Below are positions 1 through 8,923 of a stretch of DNA of 64,000 bases, piece by piece (position 1 is the first letter of the stretch; every line of letters starts with the position of its first letter). The notes below the pieces were generated by a model. That model worked only from the letters and a program-made list of their open reading frames with translations. It ran no database searches and was not told where the DNA came from. The translations under genes and the position numbers were made by a program. Origin of the DNA: PFJX01 sp040757575 (lineage in GTDB: Bacteria > Pseudomonadota > Gammaproteobacteria > Burkholderiales > Thiobacillaceae); assembly GCA_040757575.1 (NCBI GenBank), contig JBFLXA010000005.1, positions 1 through 64,000 of the forward strand. The letters run 5' to 3'.

Positions 1-367
1 CTCGTCGGGTTGATGACCCTTCGAGGGTAGGTCGCGGCCGCCCTCAATTCACGCCAAACAGCTCGCCCAAGCCCCGCCTATCCCACGACACATCCCACCG
101 CCGGCAGGCGGTTTAGTTCAACGTAATTTAGCCGACAGTTGTCGGCGTATTTGGGATATCCGACATGACGGATAATCTGGGCGCATTCGCTAACCTCCTG
201 ATTTATAAACACCACCCTGTCCAATAATCTGGCTGTCCAGGGTGATGCACGTTCTGGCCCGGTTGCGTGGGCCGTCGCATTTATGGGCTGAAGAATTGCA
301 GTTTTGTCCCGGCTCTGCAAGCCCGGGCTACCGGTGCCAGGGGTGTGGATAAGGGGCAGGCCCGGGC
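1..367. other. gene-free left edge with palindromes
   Basis: No convincing coding region is seen here. The stretch holds three hairpin-forming palindromes (97–112, 131–146 and 157–174). It also holds two loosely matching direct repeats ending in ATAATCTGG, at about 168–179 and 220–232. The open frame across 78–320 on the minus strand has no recognisable protein content. The stretch lies downstream of the minus-strand A2M–pbpC operon and could be the end of a mobile element or a terminator region. Confidence 0.4.
97..174. repeat. cluster of three short inverted repeats
   Basis: ACCGCC/GGCGGT arms lie at 97–102 and 107–112. GCCGACA/TGTCGGC arms at 131–137 and 140–146 are separated by two bases. 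TATCCG/CGGATA arms at 157–162 and 169–174 surround a 6-base spacer. The last resembles the arm–spacer–arm layout of tyrosine-recombinase core sites, but no recombinase gene is in view, so that role is only a guess. Confidence 0.4.
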
Positions 368-712
368 TTATTCCTCCAGCAGACGGATGCGGGCTTCGGC
401 GGTGGTTTTGTCCAGTTCCACCATTACTTCGCAGTATTCGGTTTGTTCTTCTGTGGGGGTGGGGTCGTCGGCGCAGCTACAGCCGGCGATGATGCCGGCG
501 TAGAACAGGCCGGCCTTGATGAGCAGGTGGGGGCCTTCGTCCGTGGCGTGGAGCAGGACGGCCTGGGGCGGGGTGTCGGTGGCGTAGCTGCTGCCGGACA
601 GGCCTTGTTGCAGGGGCAGTTCGCCGGGGCTCAGGCGGGCAATTTCTGTTTTTAGGGCGTCCCGGAAGGCGGGGGTGCCCCAGGCCTGGAGGGTTTGGGG
701 GAGCTTGGGCAT
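368..712 (-). CDS. conserved protein of unknown function, 114 aa
   Basis: The protein begins MPKLPQTLQAWGTP and ends in an acidic tail. A central segment (about residues 64–92) reads LIKAGLFYAGIIAGCSCADD followed by PTPTEEQTEYCE, with clustered cysteines (Cys79, Cys81, Cys94). It resembles small conserved betaproteobacterial proteins of unknown function that I know only as hypotheticals. The start at 712 lies 14 bp after the pbpC stop, so it is probably the last gene of the A2M–pbpC operon. An upstream extension of the frame into pbpC is the out-of-frame shadow of that gene and is not included. The Cys pattern might bind a metal, but nothing in the sequence proves it. Confidence 0.7.
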   Translation of the reverse strand: MPKLPQTLQAWGTPAFRDALKTEIARLSPGELPLQQGLSGSSYATDTPPQAVLLHATDEGPHLLIKAGLFYAGIIAGCSCADDPTPTEEQTEYCEVMVELDKTTAEARIRLLEE

Positions 713-726
713 GGGATTGTTGGTGG

Positions 727-3003
727 CTACTTCACGGTGATGAACATGGCGTCCAGGACTTTGCCGTCCGGGCCGTGGAGGGTGATGCGGTGGGGACCTT
801 TGCCGGGGGGCCAGGCCAGGCTGCCGTCGGGTTGCAGCCAGGCGGGGTCGGGGGGCTGGCCGTCCATTTGCCAGGTTTGGCCGGGGGCCGGGGGGTGGGC
901 GCTGAAGCGTACCTGTTGCCGGTCGTGGGGGATGTCCGGGTCCAGGGCCAGGATGGCGCCGTTGCCAGGGCCTTGTATGCGGGGGCCGGGGGCGGTGTCC
1001 GTGGCCAGGGCGATGAGGTCCTGGCCGGTGCCGGTCAGGAACAGTTCCTGGCGGTCGGGTTCCAGGGGGGGCTCGAAGCGGATGGGGCGGCGTTCCACCC
1101 CTGGAGGCAGGGGGGGCTGGGTGGCGGGCCGGGGGGCTTGCAGGGCGTTCATGATGGTCTGCCACACGGGGGCGGCGCCGGTAATGCCGGAAACGTCGTG
1201 CATGGGGGCGCCAGAGGCGTTGCCCACCCATACGCCCACGGTGTAGCGGGGGGTGTAGCCCAGGGCCCAGTTGTCCCGCATGTCCTTGCTGGTGCCGGTT
1301 TTCACTGCGGCCCAGCCGGTGGTTTCCAGGGGGCTGTTGAGGCCGAAGGCCAGGGTGCGGGCGGATTTGTCCGCCAGGATGTCGCCGATGATGTGGCTGG
1401 CGGGGGCGCTCATGACGCGCCGGGCCGGGACTTTCACGCCTGGCGTATTAACGCGCCCTGACGGGCGCAGCCCTCTCCCCGGTCCACCCCCATCGGCGGA
1501 GGGGGGCATATTGCCGGGTTGCCAGGCCACGGGTTTGAGCAGGCCGCCGTTGGCCAGGGTGCGGTAGGCGTTGGCCAGGTCCAGCAGGGTGACTTCGCCG
1601 CCCCCCAGGGCCAGGCTGTAGCCGTAGAAGTCGGCGTCTTCTTTCAGGGTGGCCAGGCCCAGGTCGCGCAGGCGTTGCAGGAATCGTTCGCCCCCCACCA
1701 GCACCAGGGTGCGCACGGCGGGCACGTTGAGGCTGGAACCCAGGGCGCTGCGCAGGCTTACCCAGCCCTTGAAGTCCCGTTCGTAGTTCTGGGGCACGTA
1801 CTGGCCCGTGGGGGTGTCCAGGGCCAGGGGGCTGTCGTCCAGGGGCGAGGCGGCGGTGAGCAGGCCCTGTTCAATGGCCAGGCCGTACAGAAAGGGTTTG
1901 AGGGCCGAACCGGGCAGGCGGGGGGCGGTCACGCCGTCCACTTCCGGGGCCAGGGAGGTGAGGCCGCTGGCCCCCACGTAGGCCAGGATTTCGCCGCTCT
2001 TGTTGTCCAGAACCACCGCAGCGCCGTCTGATACCTGGCGGTCCAGCAGGCGGGCCAGGTGGTGTTCCAGGGCCTGGGTGGCCAGCCGCTGCAGGCGGGC
2101 GTCCAGGGGCGTGGTCAGCCGGTCGCCGCCTTTGGGGGGCTTGGCCAGCCGGGCGACGAACTGGCGGGCGAAGTGGGGCGCCAGCTGGGGGCCGGTTTCG
2201 ATCTGGGCGGGGCGGGCCAGGGCAACCCGGGCCAGGCGCTGGATCTGGTTGCAGGTCGGGCGGGGGGGGGCCAGCAGGGCGGCCACGCCGCAGGCCCGGC
2301 GGGCCACCACGGCGGGTTCGGCGTTGGGGCCCCGCAGCAGGGCGGCCAGCAGGCTGGCTTCGGCCTTGCTGAGGCCGGAAGGGTGCTTGCGGAACAGGCC
2401 CCGGGCAGCGGCGTGGATGCCCGCCAGTTCGCCCCGGAAGTTCACCCGGTTCAGGTAGGCCTCCAGAATCTGCTGCTTGGTCCAGGTGCGTTCCAGGGCC
2501 CGGGCTTCTTTCATCTGGTCCCATTTCTGGCCCAGGCTGCGGCCGCCGGTGGGGCGGTTCAGGTCCGGGTCCAGCAGGCCGGCGAGCTGCATGGTGAGGG
2601 TGGAGGCACCCCTATGGCTGGCGCCGGAAAGGTTGTCCCACATCGCTGATACCACGGCTCGCCAGTCCACCCCGGTGTGCTCCATGAAGCGTTTGTCTTC
2701 CGATACCAGCAGGGCCTGGGTCATGGCCGGGGAGAGGACCGACAAGGACACCCAGGGCAGGCGGCGCACCTTGTCGTTGACCCGCAGGCTGTGGATCACC
2801 TCGCCGTGGCGGTCCAGTAGCCAGGCTTCAGATGGAATATGGGCGGCCTTGACGGACTGGAAGCTGGGCAGGGCGGCGAGGGCCGGCAGGGCAGGAAGGA
2901 GCAGAAAGCTGAGCGCCAGGCCGAAAAGCATCCGGCGGCCTGTTTGGCCGCCGCCCTCTCCCCGGCCCTCCCCCCGGGGGGGAGGGGGCAGGTCGGGCAT
3001 CAC
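727..3003 (-). CDS. pbpC: penicillin-binding protein 1C
   Basis: This is a bifunctional peptidoglycan glycosyltransferase/transpeptidase. The GT51 motifs are SEDKRFMEHTG (about 101–111), GASTLTMQLA (132–141) and the K..E...LE...ILEAYLN block (159–185). The transpeptidase motifs are SALK (366–369), SLN (424–426) and KTGTS (568–572). The C-terminus matches the PBP1C-specific domain. A hydrophobic segment at 25–45 is the membrane anchor. GTG at 3003 and ATG at 3000 overlap the A2M stop, so translation is coupled. The first 24 residues are encoded by a C/G-rich dispersed repeat, and Met25 (2931) is the start that fits family length. About 30 extra residues (497–527), encoded by a similar repeat, sit inside the transpeptidase domain between the SLN and KTG motifs. 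Confidence 0.93.
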   Translation of the reverse strand: MMPDLPPPPRGEGRGEGGGQTGRRMLFGLALSFLLLPALPALAALPSFQSVKAAHIPSEAWLLDRHGEVIHSLRVNDKVRRLPWVSLSVLSPAMTQALLVSEDKRFMEHTGVDWRAVVSAMWDNLSGASHRGASTLTMQLAGLLDPDLNRPTGGRSLGQKWDQMKEARALERTWTKQQILEAYLNRVNFRGELAGIHAAARGLFRKHPSGLSKAEASLLAALLRGPNAEPAVVARRACGVAALLAPPRPTCNQIQRLARVALARPAQIETGPQLAPHFARQFVARLAKPPKGGDRLTTPLDARLQRLATQALEHHLARLLDRQVSDGAAVVLDNKSGEILAYVGASGLTSLAPEVDGVTAPRLPGSALKPFLYGLAIEQGLLTAASPLDDSPLALDTPTGQYVPQNYERDFKGWVSLRSALGSSLNVPAVRTLVLVGGERFLQRLRDLGLATLKEDADFYGYSLALGGGEVTLLDLANAYRTLANGGLLKPVAWQPGNMPPSADGGGPGRGLRPSGRVNTPGVKVPARRVMSAPASHIIGDILADKSARTLAFGLNSPLETTGWAAVKTGTSKDMRDNWALGYTPRYTVGVWVGNASGAPMHDVSGITGAAPVWQTIMNALQAPRPATQPPLPPGVERRPIRFEPPLEPDRQELFLTGTGQDLIALATDTAPGPRIQGPGNGAILALDPDIPHDRQQVRFSAHPPAPGQTWQMDGQPPDPAWLQPDGSLAWPPGKGPHRITLHGPDGKVLDAMFITVK
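1423..1515. repeat. repeat-like insertion inside pbpC
   Basis: This C/G-rich stretch contains ccctctccccgg, then ccccc, then ggaggggggc, in an inverted arrangement. It shares this pattern with 2945–2995 at the start of the same gene. It is read through in frame and adds about 30 low-complexity residues (PSADGGGPGRGLRPSG and flanks) that other PBP1C proteins do not have at this position. Confidence 0.55.
2945..2995. repeat. C/G-rich palindromic repeat at pbpC 5' end
   Basis: The stretch contains ccctctccccggccctcccc facing ggggggagggggc and forms a strong hairpin. Translated, it gives the proline- and GEGRGEG-rich leader typical of dispersed palindromic repeats in high-GC proteobacteria. Its sits between the A2M stop and the likely pbpC start at 2931. 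Confidence 0.6.
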
Positions 3004-6000
3004 GGTTTCACTTCCACGGCCGCTATCGGGGTTTCGCCGAACAGCTCGGGGGCGTACATGGCTTCCACCCGGGCGGGGGGCAGGTTGAAGCGGCCTTCGT
3101 TGTTCAGGCGCAGGGTGTATTCCACGCTGAAGCTGCCCTTGGGCACGAAGCGGTAGTAGGCCCGGAAGCTGTCGTGGGTGCGTTCTTCATAGGCAGGCCA
3201 TACCCATCCCTGTTTCTTTTCGCCGGCGGTGAGCAGGGCGGAATCGCCGCCCAGGCCGGTGCCCAGCAGGGTGGAGCCGGCGGGGATGGGGTCCAGCAGG
3301 GCCACCCAGCCCATGTCGGTCTGGGCGTCCACGCTGAGTTTCACCCGCATGACGTCACCCCGCTGCCAGATGCCGGGTTTTGCCTGGCTGACGGGGGTGA
3401 CTTCCCGGGTGATGCGGTAGCCGGCGTTGAGGGGGGCCTGGAGGGGCACGGCGGCCTGGCTGGATATGGTGACCCAGGGCCGGCCGGGGCCCTGGTGTTC
3501 CAGTTTCAGTTCGCCGCCGCCCTTGGGCCAGGGCAGCAGCCCCGGGGTGGCGGGGGTGTTCCAGTCCCGGGTGTAGCTGCGGTCTCCCAGGTGGGCCTGG
3601 GTCTTGCCGGCCACGGGCTGGGTTTCCAGCTTGTCGGAGAAGGCCTGGCTGGCCACCACGCCCCAGGCGTTGGCCACGGTGGTGTGCCAGTGGCCCCGTT
3701 GCTGGCGCCCCAGGCTGCCGGCCATGAGCCGGCCGGCGTCGGCGGTGGTGGTGGCCGGGTCTTCCAGGGCGGCAAGGATGACCCGGTTAGCGTTCACGTC
3801 GCCGTGGGTCATCAGCCACCACCATGCGTCGTTGCGCTCCGTGGAAAAGCCCATCACCGTGCCGGAGAAGTTGAGCCGGGCCCGCAGGATGCCCCGGGCT
3901 TCCTTCAGGCGGGTGGCCTGGTCCGGCAGGTCCGGGGTGCGGGCCAGGATGTCGATCCAGTCCAGCAGGGCCGAGGTGGGCCACAGGTTGGGGGTGAGGT
4001 TGAAGCTTTCCAGCCATTCCGCCCGCACGGTGTATTCCGGCTGGGTGTCGGCATGGCGGGCCAGGGCGGCCAGGGCCGCCAGCTTGCGTACCGCCAGGTC
4101 TGCCGTGGCCAGTTCGGAATTGCGGGCCAGCCGGCCGGTGGCAAAGTTCATGAGGCCATCCAGCATGCGGTTGCGGGCACCGTCCGGCAGGGGGCGGCCG
4201 GCGGCGTCGGCAATGCTCAGCAGGTAGGCGGTGAGGGTGTCGCTGCCCAGGTCCAGGTTGGGCCAGTATTTGGCCAGGCCGTCCCGGTCCAGGTAGGCGG
4301 GCAGGGCGTTGGCGATGGACTGCCAGCGGCCGTCATCCTGGAGGGCCACGGCTTTGGATGCCTGCTGTTCCAGGCAGGTCCAGGGGTAGTCCGCCATGTA
4401 GTCCTGCACCCCGGCCAGGTTGCCGGCCAGTTTGGGCTGGAGCCTGACGCCCACGCCGCCCCGGCCCGGGAGGGCGTCGGCGGGGGCTTTGACCGGTACG
4501 GCCAGGGTGCCGTCCAGTTGCGCCAGGGTGGCCTGCAGGGTGCGCACGGGCACCGCTTCCTTCACGGTCTGGCGGATCTTCAGGCGGTCCCTGGCGGCAG
4601 GGTTTTCCCGGGCCTGGGCGCTGATATCCCATTCCAGCCTGTCTGCGCCGACGGGGACGTCTACGGGCAGGGACAGTTCCTTGCCCTGGCCCGGGGCCAG
4701 GGTTTCCGTCAGGCCGGCCAGGGGCTTGCCGTTGAGTTGGGGGCTGATATCCACCGTCAGGGCCTGGTCGGTGGTGTTGCGCAGGGTGAAGTAGGTTTTC
4801 AGGCGGTCGCCTTCCCGCACCAGGGGGGCGGCGCCGGACAGGAGTTGCAGGTCCTGGGTGACGGCCACGGTGGTTTCCCCAGTGCCAAAGCGGCCCACGC
4901 TGGCGTTGGCCACGGCGACGATGCGGAAGCGGGTGAGGCTGTCGTTGAGGGGCACTTCCACGCTGGCCTGGCCCTGGTCGTCCAGGGGTATCCGGGCCTG
5001 CCAGAACACCCGGGTGTCGAACAGTTCCCGGGCCGAGGTGCCCTGGCCGCCGCCGCCCCCCGAGGCCACGGCCTTGCGGCCGAAGTGGCGCTTGCCCACC
5101 ACCTGCATCTGGGCGGTGCTGGTGGTGACCCGGATGCCGCGCCGCTGCATCATGGCGTCCAGCAGTTTCCAGCTGGTGTTGGGGGCCAGTTCCAGCAGGC
5201 CTTCGTCCACCGCCGCCACGGCCACTTCTGCGCCTTTGGGGATGCTGCCGTCCGGGCGCTTGACCTGAATTTTCACCTTCACCTTGTCGCGTACCTTGTA
5301 GGTGGGTTTGTCGCCGGGTTTGTCTGTCTCCAGTTTCACGTCCAGGGCATAGCCGGACCAGCCGGCCTGGATTTCCGTGGCGCCCATGCGGAAGGCGGGT
5401 TTGCCCAGGTCCACCATGGCGGTGGGCTGCACGCCGGCCACCCGGCCCCGCACCGCCAGGGCGGTGACAAAGACGTTGGGGCCGTATTCCGGCTTGATGG
5501 GCACCTGGATGAAGGGATTGTCCCGTTTGACTTCGGTGACCCAGGAATCCAGCACGCCTTCCCGTTCCACGCCCACCAGCACCCGGGCGCTGTCGAAGGG
5601 CATGGCCAGCCGCAGGCGCGCCGTTTCGCCGATCTCGTAGCGGCGTTTTTCCGGCACCAGGTCCATGCGGTCGTTGTCGGAGGCGTTGACCCAACCGTCG
5701 CCTTCCGGCACCCACATGTCCATGTGGGCGTGGCTGGTGCGGCCTTCCGCATCCCGGGTGCGGGCTTCCAGCAGCAGGGTGCCGGTGGCGGGGCTGCGCA
5801 GTTCGCACAGGAACTGGCCCTTGGCGTCGCTGACCCCTGCGCATTGGTCTTTCAGGGGCGTGACTTCCTCGGCATGTTCGTAGGCGTAGAAGCCGCCGAT
5901 CACCCGTTTGCGGTAGGAGCGCCAGGTTTTCTGGAACAGCCGGCCTTCCAGGGGCACGCCGGCCACGGGCTTGCCCGCCGGGTCCACGGCCAGGAGCCGG

Positions 6001-8765
6001 AAGCGCTGCACGCCTCGGGCCTGAATCCAGTGGTCCGGGCGCACCCCCGCCAGTACCTGGGCGGGGTAAATGGGAATCCGGGCGGCGGCGGTGCGGGTTT
6101 CGCCGTTGGCGTCCCGGTAGCTGGCTTCGGCCTGGAGCAGGCCCGGCCGGTCCCGGGGCGGGAGCTTGTCCCAGCCGGCCCGGCCGGCGCCGCCTTCGTC
6201 CAGTTTCAGGCTGAGGCTCTTCAGGCGCAGGGGCTGGCCTTCCGGGGGCACCATGTCTTCTTCGCCCACGCTGTAGTCGCCGATGTACCAGTCCCGGCCG
6301 GCGTCCTGGCGGCCGGGTTTGACCGGGCCGTTGGCGAAGGCGGTGTTTTCGTGGTCGGGAAAGCTCACGCTCCAGTCCTGGATCTGGCCCCGCAGGGTGA
6401 CGGGCAGGCCGGTGGCGGCGCCGCCGGCCAGGTAGCTGGCCTGCATGTCCAGGTGCAGGGCAGCCGGGTTCACCGCCTGGGCCGGGCCGGAAAGGCGGGC
6501 CCGCATGGTGGGCACCCGGAAGGCTGCCACCCGGATTTCGCCGGCTTCCAGTTCGTTGCGGCCCTGCTTCTTGCGGGTGTGGGGCACCAGGATGCGCCAG
6601 GTGCCCTGGGCGGCTTCCTTGGGCAGCGTGTAGGTGGCCTCGGCAATGCCCTGGCTGTTCCAGGCCACGGGCAGCTTCACTTCTTCGCCGCTGCCGTCGT
6701 GGCGGAGGATCACTTCATTACCCAGTTCGGTTTTTTCCACGTAGCCGAAGCCCACGGCCTTCTGCCGCCGCACGAAGAGCTTCATGGCCACTTCCTCGCC
6801 GGCCCGGTACAGGCCCCGGTCCAGCACCGCATGGGCGCGGATGGGGCCCTGCCAGTCTCCCTGGTAGAGGTTGAAGCGCCAGGGGGAGATGCCGTCGTTC
6901 CATTCAGACAAAAGGAAGCTGAAATCGTCGGCGGTGCGGGCGGTGACGAAATACTGGCGGTCGTACTGATCCAGGCAGCCGGGCAGGGTGCCGGTATCCG
7001 GCAGTTCGGCGGCAATGCGCAGGAGGCCGTCCTTGTTGGTGCGGCCCTGGGCGTGGGTCTTGCCGCCGCAATCCAGCACCTTCACTTCCGCGTCCGCCAC
7101 GGGGCGGCCGTCGTCCAGACGGGTGATCCAGGCCAGGGAGGATTCCTTGCCCAGCTTGAAATGGATGGCCAGGTTGGTGACAAGGGCGGTGCTGCGCACG
7201 TGATAGGGCTTGGGCTTGGCCATGAGGGCGGCCCCCAGCCGGGGGCTGGCCACTTCGACGATATGGAAGCCGGCGCCCTTCAGGGGAATGCCGATGACTT
7301 CCGTTTCCTTGTCCGGCAGGGGCTTGGGCAGGGCCACGGCGGCGATCTTGTGGCGGGGTTCGAAGATGGAGTCTTCGGCGCCGTAGCGCAGGATGCGGGT
7401 TTCCTCATCCGGGCTGGCGCGGCCCCAGAGGTCCTCGTCCTTCTGCCGGATGCGCCGCATCCAGCTGATGATTTCCAGGGGGTCCTTGGTGGTCAGCAGG
7501 CCGGCGTTCAGGTGGGCGTGGCTTTTCTGCAGGGGGTCCACGTAGCGCAGGGTCAGGGGCAGAGCAGGTTCTGCATTGAGTTCGTAGATGCCGAAGCCGG
7601 CGGCGAACCTGGCCAGGGGCGGCGCCAGGTCTGTCTTCAGGGCCAGGGGGAAGCGGCGGGCGTTGAGCAGGGGCCGGCCGGCGTCGTCCTTCAAGCCCTT
7701 GGGCAGGATGAGGCTGAGACTGGCGTTTTCAGGGAAGGGGCCGGGGAAGGTGACGGACTGGGTTTGGCCGGATTTGACGTCGTCCGGGGACAATTGGGCC
7801 TTCCATGTCTTGCCGGCACCTTTGAGGAGGATTTTGCCGGCCAGTTTGCTGCTTACCGGGGCGCTGAAGTTCAGGTTCATGGGCAAAACCGGCAGGCAGG
7901 GGGCCCGGGCGTTGAGCTTCTGGCAGTGGAGCCGGGCAGTGAATTCGGGCCGGGTCTTGAAGGCCAGGGTCTGGGCCTGGCGGGTGGCCACGCCGCTGGC
8001 AGAAACAATGCCCGCATCCCACACCAGGCTGACCCGGGTGTCGGCAGGCAGGCGCCGGGCGCAGCGGGCCACCACTACCGGGGCGTCGGGCTGGGTGGCT
8101 GCCGTCAGCAGGTTGCTGCGCACCGTGCCGCCAGGGGCGCGGAAGGTGAACACCGAGTGCTGGTTGCGGTCCACGGCGTAGAAGTAGTCCTGGAAGAAGC
8201 GCTGGCCGGCTTCCAGCACCTTGCGCCGGTCGGCGCCGGTGACCAGCCGGGCGGGAATCCGTTCCGCCACGCCTTCTGCCTGGCACCAGAGCCGGCCGTT
8301 CAGGCTGCTTTCCCGGACCCGGGTATCCAGGCCCAGCAGGAAGACCTGGTCTTCGGCGATGCCCCAGCTGCCGTCGCCGGGCACGGAGGTGACGATGGCA
8401 GGCCCCCCCGTGGTGAAACGGAATTCGCCGGCATCGACGGTTTCGCCGGCCAGGGTCTTGAGGCCCGGTGCCAGCCTGAAGCCGCATTGCACGCCGGCGG
8501 GCAGGTCGGCATTGAAGTCGTAGACCCAGTTGCGGTTGTCCACCCAGCGGCCGGCCCCAGGCGCCTGGGCGGTAGGGGTGCAGGCCACCTCGAAGGGGGC
8601 GGGCAGGCGAGGGTCTCCCAGGGGCACCATGTCGGCATCGAAGCGGGCCGTGGCCTGGCGGACCCCCTTCACTTCCCCCTGGGGGGAAAACTGTTCCACC
8701 CCGGCGGACCAGGCAATCAGGGGCAGTAGCCCGGCCAGAATCAACCCAAGATGACGTGTGCGCAT
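3000..8765 (-). CDS. yfhM: bacterial alpha-2-macroglobulin (YfhM-like)
   Basis: This large envelope protein (1921 aa) should trap proteases that breach the outer membrane. The thioester motif CLEQQ is visible at about residue 1464 in YPWTCLEQQASK. The macroglobulin-repeat signature DRGLYRAGEE is near residue 650. The N-terminus (MRTRHLGLILAGLLPLIAWSAG) is a signal peptide with no lipobox Cys, unlike the E. coli lipoprotein, and the protein is longer than E. coli YfhM (about 1650 aa). The immediately following pbpC is the standard partner, thought to repair peptidoglycan at the same breach. The stop overlaps the pbpC start. A long open frame on the opposite strand is a codon-bias shadow. Confidence 0.95.
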   Translation of the reverse strand: MRTRHLGLILAGLLPLIAWSAGVEQFSPQGEVKGVRQATARFDADMVPLGDPRLPAPFEVACTPTAQAPGAGRWVDNRNWVYDFNADLPAGVQCGFRLAPGLKTLAGETVDAGEFRFTTGGPAIVTSVPGDGSWGIAEDQVFLLGLDTRVRESSLNGRLWCQAEGVAERIPARLVTGADRRKVLEAGQRFFQDYFYAVDRNQHSVFTFRAPGGTVRSNLLTAATQPDAPVVVARCARRLPADTRVSLVWDAGIVSASGVATRQAQTLAFKTRPEFTARLHCQKLNARAPCLPVLPMNLNFSAPVSSKLAGKILLKGAGKTWKAQLSPDDVKSGQTQSVTFPGPFPENASLSLILPKGLKDDAGRPLLNARRFPLALKTDLAPPLARFAAGFGIYELNAEPALPLTLRYVDPLQKSHAHLNAGLLTTKDPLEIISWMRRIRQKDEDLWGRASPDEETRILRYGAEDSIFEPRHKIAAVALPKPLPDKETEVIGIPLKGAGFHIVEVASPRLGAALMAKPKPYHVRSTALVTNLAIHFKLGKESSLAWITRLDDGRPVADAEVKVLDCGGKTHAQGRTNKDGLLRIAAELPDTGTLPGCLDQYDRQYFVTARTADDFSFLLSEWNDGISPWRFNLYQGDWQGPIRAHAVLDRGLYRAGEEVAMKLFVRRQKAVGFGYVEKTELGNEVILRHDGSGEEVKLPVAWNSQGIAEATYTLPKEAAQGTWRILVPHTRKKQGRNELEAGEIRVAAFRVPTMRARLSGPAQAVNPAALHLDMQASYLAGGAATGLPVTLRGQIQDWSVSFPDHENTAFANGPVKPGRQDAGRDWYIGDYSVGEEDMVPPEGQPLRLKSLSLKLDEGGAGRAGWDKLPPRDRPGLLQAEASYRDANGETRTAAARIPIYPAQVLAGVRPDHWIQARGVQRFRLLAVDPAGKPVAGVPLEGRLFQKTWRSYRKRVIGGFYAYEHAEEVTPLKDQCAGVSDAKGQFLCELRSPATGTLLLEARTRDAEGRTSHAHMDMWVPEGDGWVNASDNDRMDLVPEKRRYEIGETARLRLAMPFDSARVLVGVEREGVLDSWVTEVKRDNPFIQVPIKPEYGPNVFVTALAVRGRVAGVQPTAMVDLGKPAFRMGATEIQAGWSGYALDVKLETDKPGDKPTYKVRDKVKVKIQVKRPDGSIPKGAEVAVAAVDEGLLELAPNTSWKLLDAMMQRRGIRVTTSTAQMQVVGKRHFGRKAVASGGGGGQGTSARELFDTRVFWQARIPLDDQGQASVEVPLNDSLTRFRIVAVANASVGRFGTGETTVAVTQDLQLLSGAAPLVREGDRLKTYFTLRNTTDQALTVDISPQLNGKPLAGLTETLAPGQGKELSLPVDVPVGADRLEWDISAQARENPAARDRLKIRQTVKEAVPVRTLQATLAQLDGTLAVPVKAPADALPGRGGVGVRLQPKLAGNLAGVQDYMADYPWTCLEQQASKAVALQDDGRWQSIANALPAYLDRDGLAKYWPNLDLGSDTLTAYLLSIADAAGRPLPDGARNRMLDGLMNFATGRLARNSELATADLAVRKLAALAALARHADTQPEYTVRAEWLESFNLTPNLWPTSALLDWIDILARTPDLPDQATRLKEARGILRARLNFSGTVMGFSTERNDAWWWLMTHGDVNANRVILAALEDPATTTADAGRLMAGSLGRQQRGHWHTTVANAWGVVASQAFSDKLETQPVAGKTQAHLGDRSYTRDWNTPATPGLLPWPKGGGELKLEHQGPGRPWVTISSQAAVPLQAPLNAGYRITREVTPVSQAKPGIWQRGDVMRVKLSVDAQTDMGWVALLDPIPAGSTLLGTGLGGDSALLTAGEKKQGWVWPAYEERTHDSFRAYYRFVPKGSFSVEYTLRLNNEGRFNLPPARVEAMYAPELFGETPIAAVEVKP

Positions 8766-8923
8766 GGGGGCTCCCTTTTTGTTGCTGTGTCAGGCGATGT
8801 GTGTGGCGGTCACTTCCCCGCAGGCGGGTGTGAGGTAAGCGAAGCGCAAATTGTGGCCCCCTACGTGGAGAGCCTGTCGAACCATGAACGGGATCAAAAC
8901 TTGCGCCTCAAAAATGACGTGCA

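Noticed and set aside
78..320. 80-codon minus-strand frame at the left edge
   Set aside because: It runs across three palindromes and has no recognisable protein features.
3174..8729. An 1851-codon open frame on the plus strand opposite the alpha-2-macroglobulin gene
   Set aside because: It is the mirror of a long, GC-biased gene; the translation is Gly/Ala/His/Gln-rich with no domain and no ribosome-binding site.
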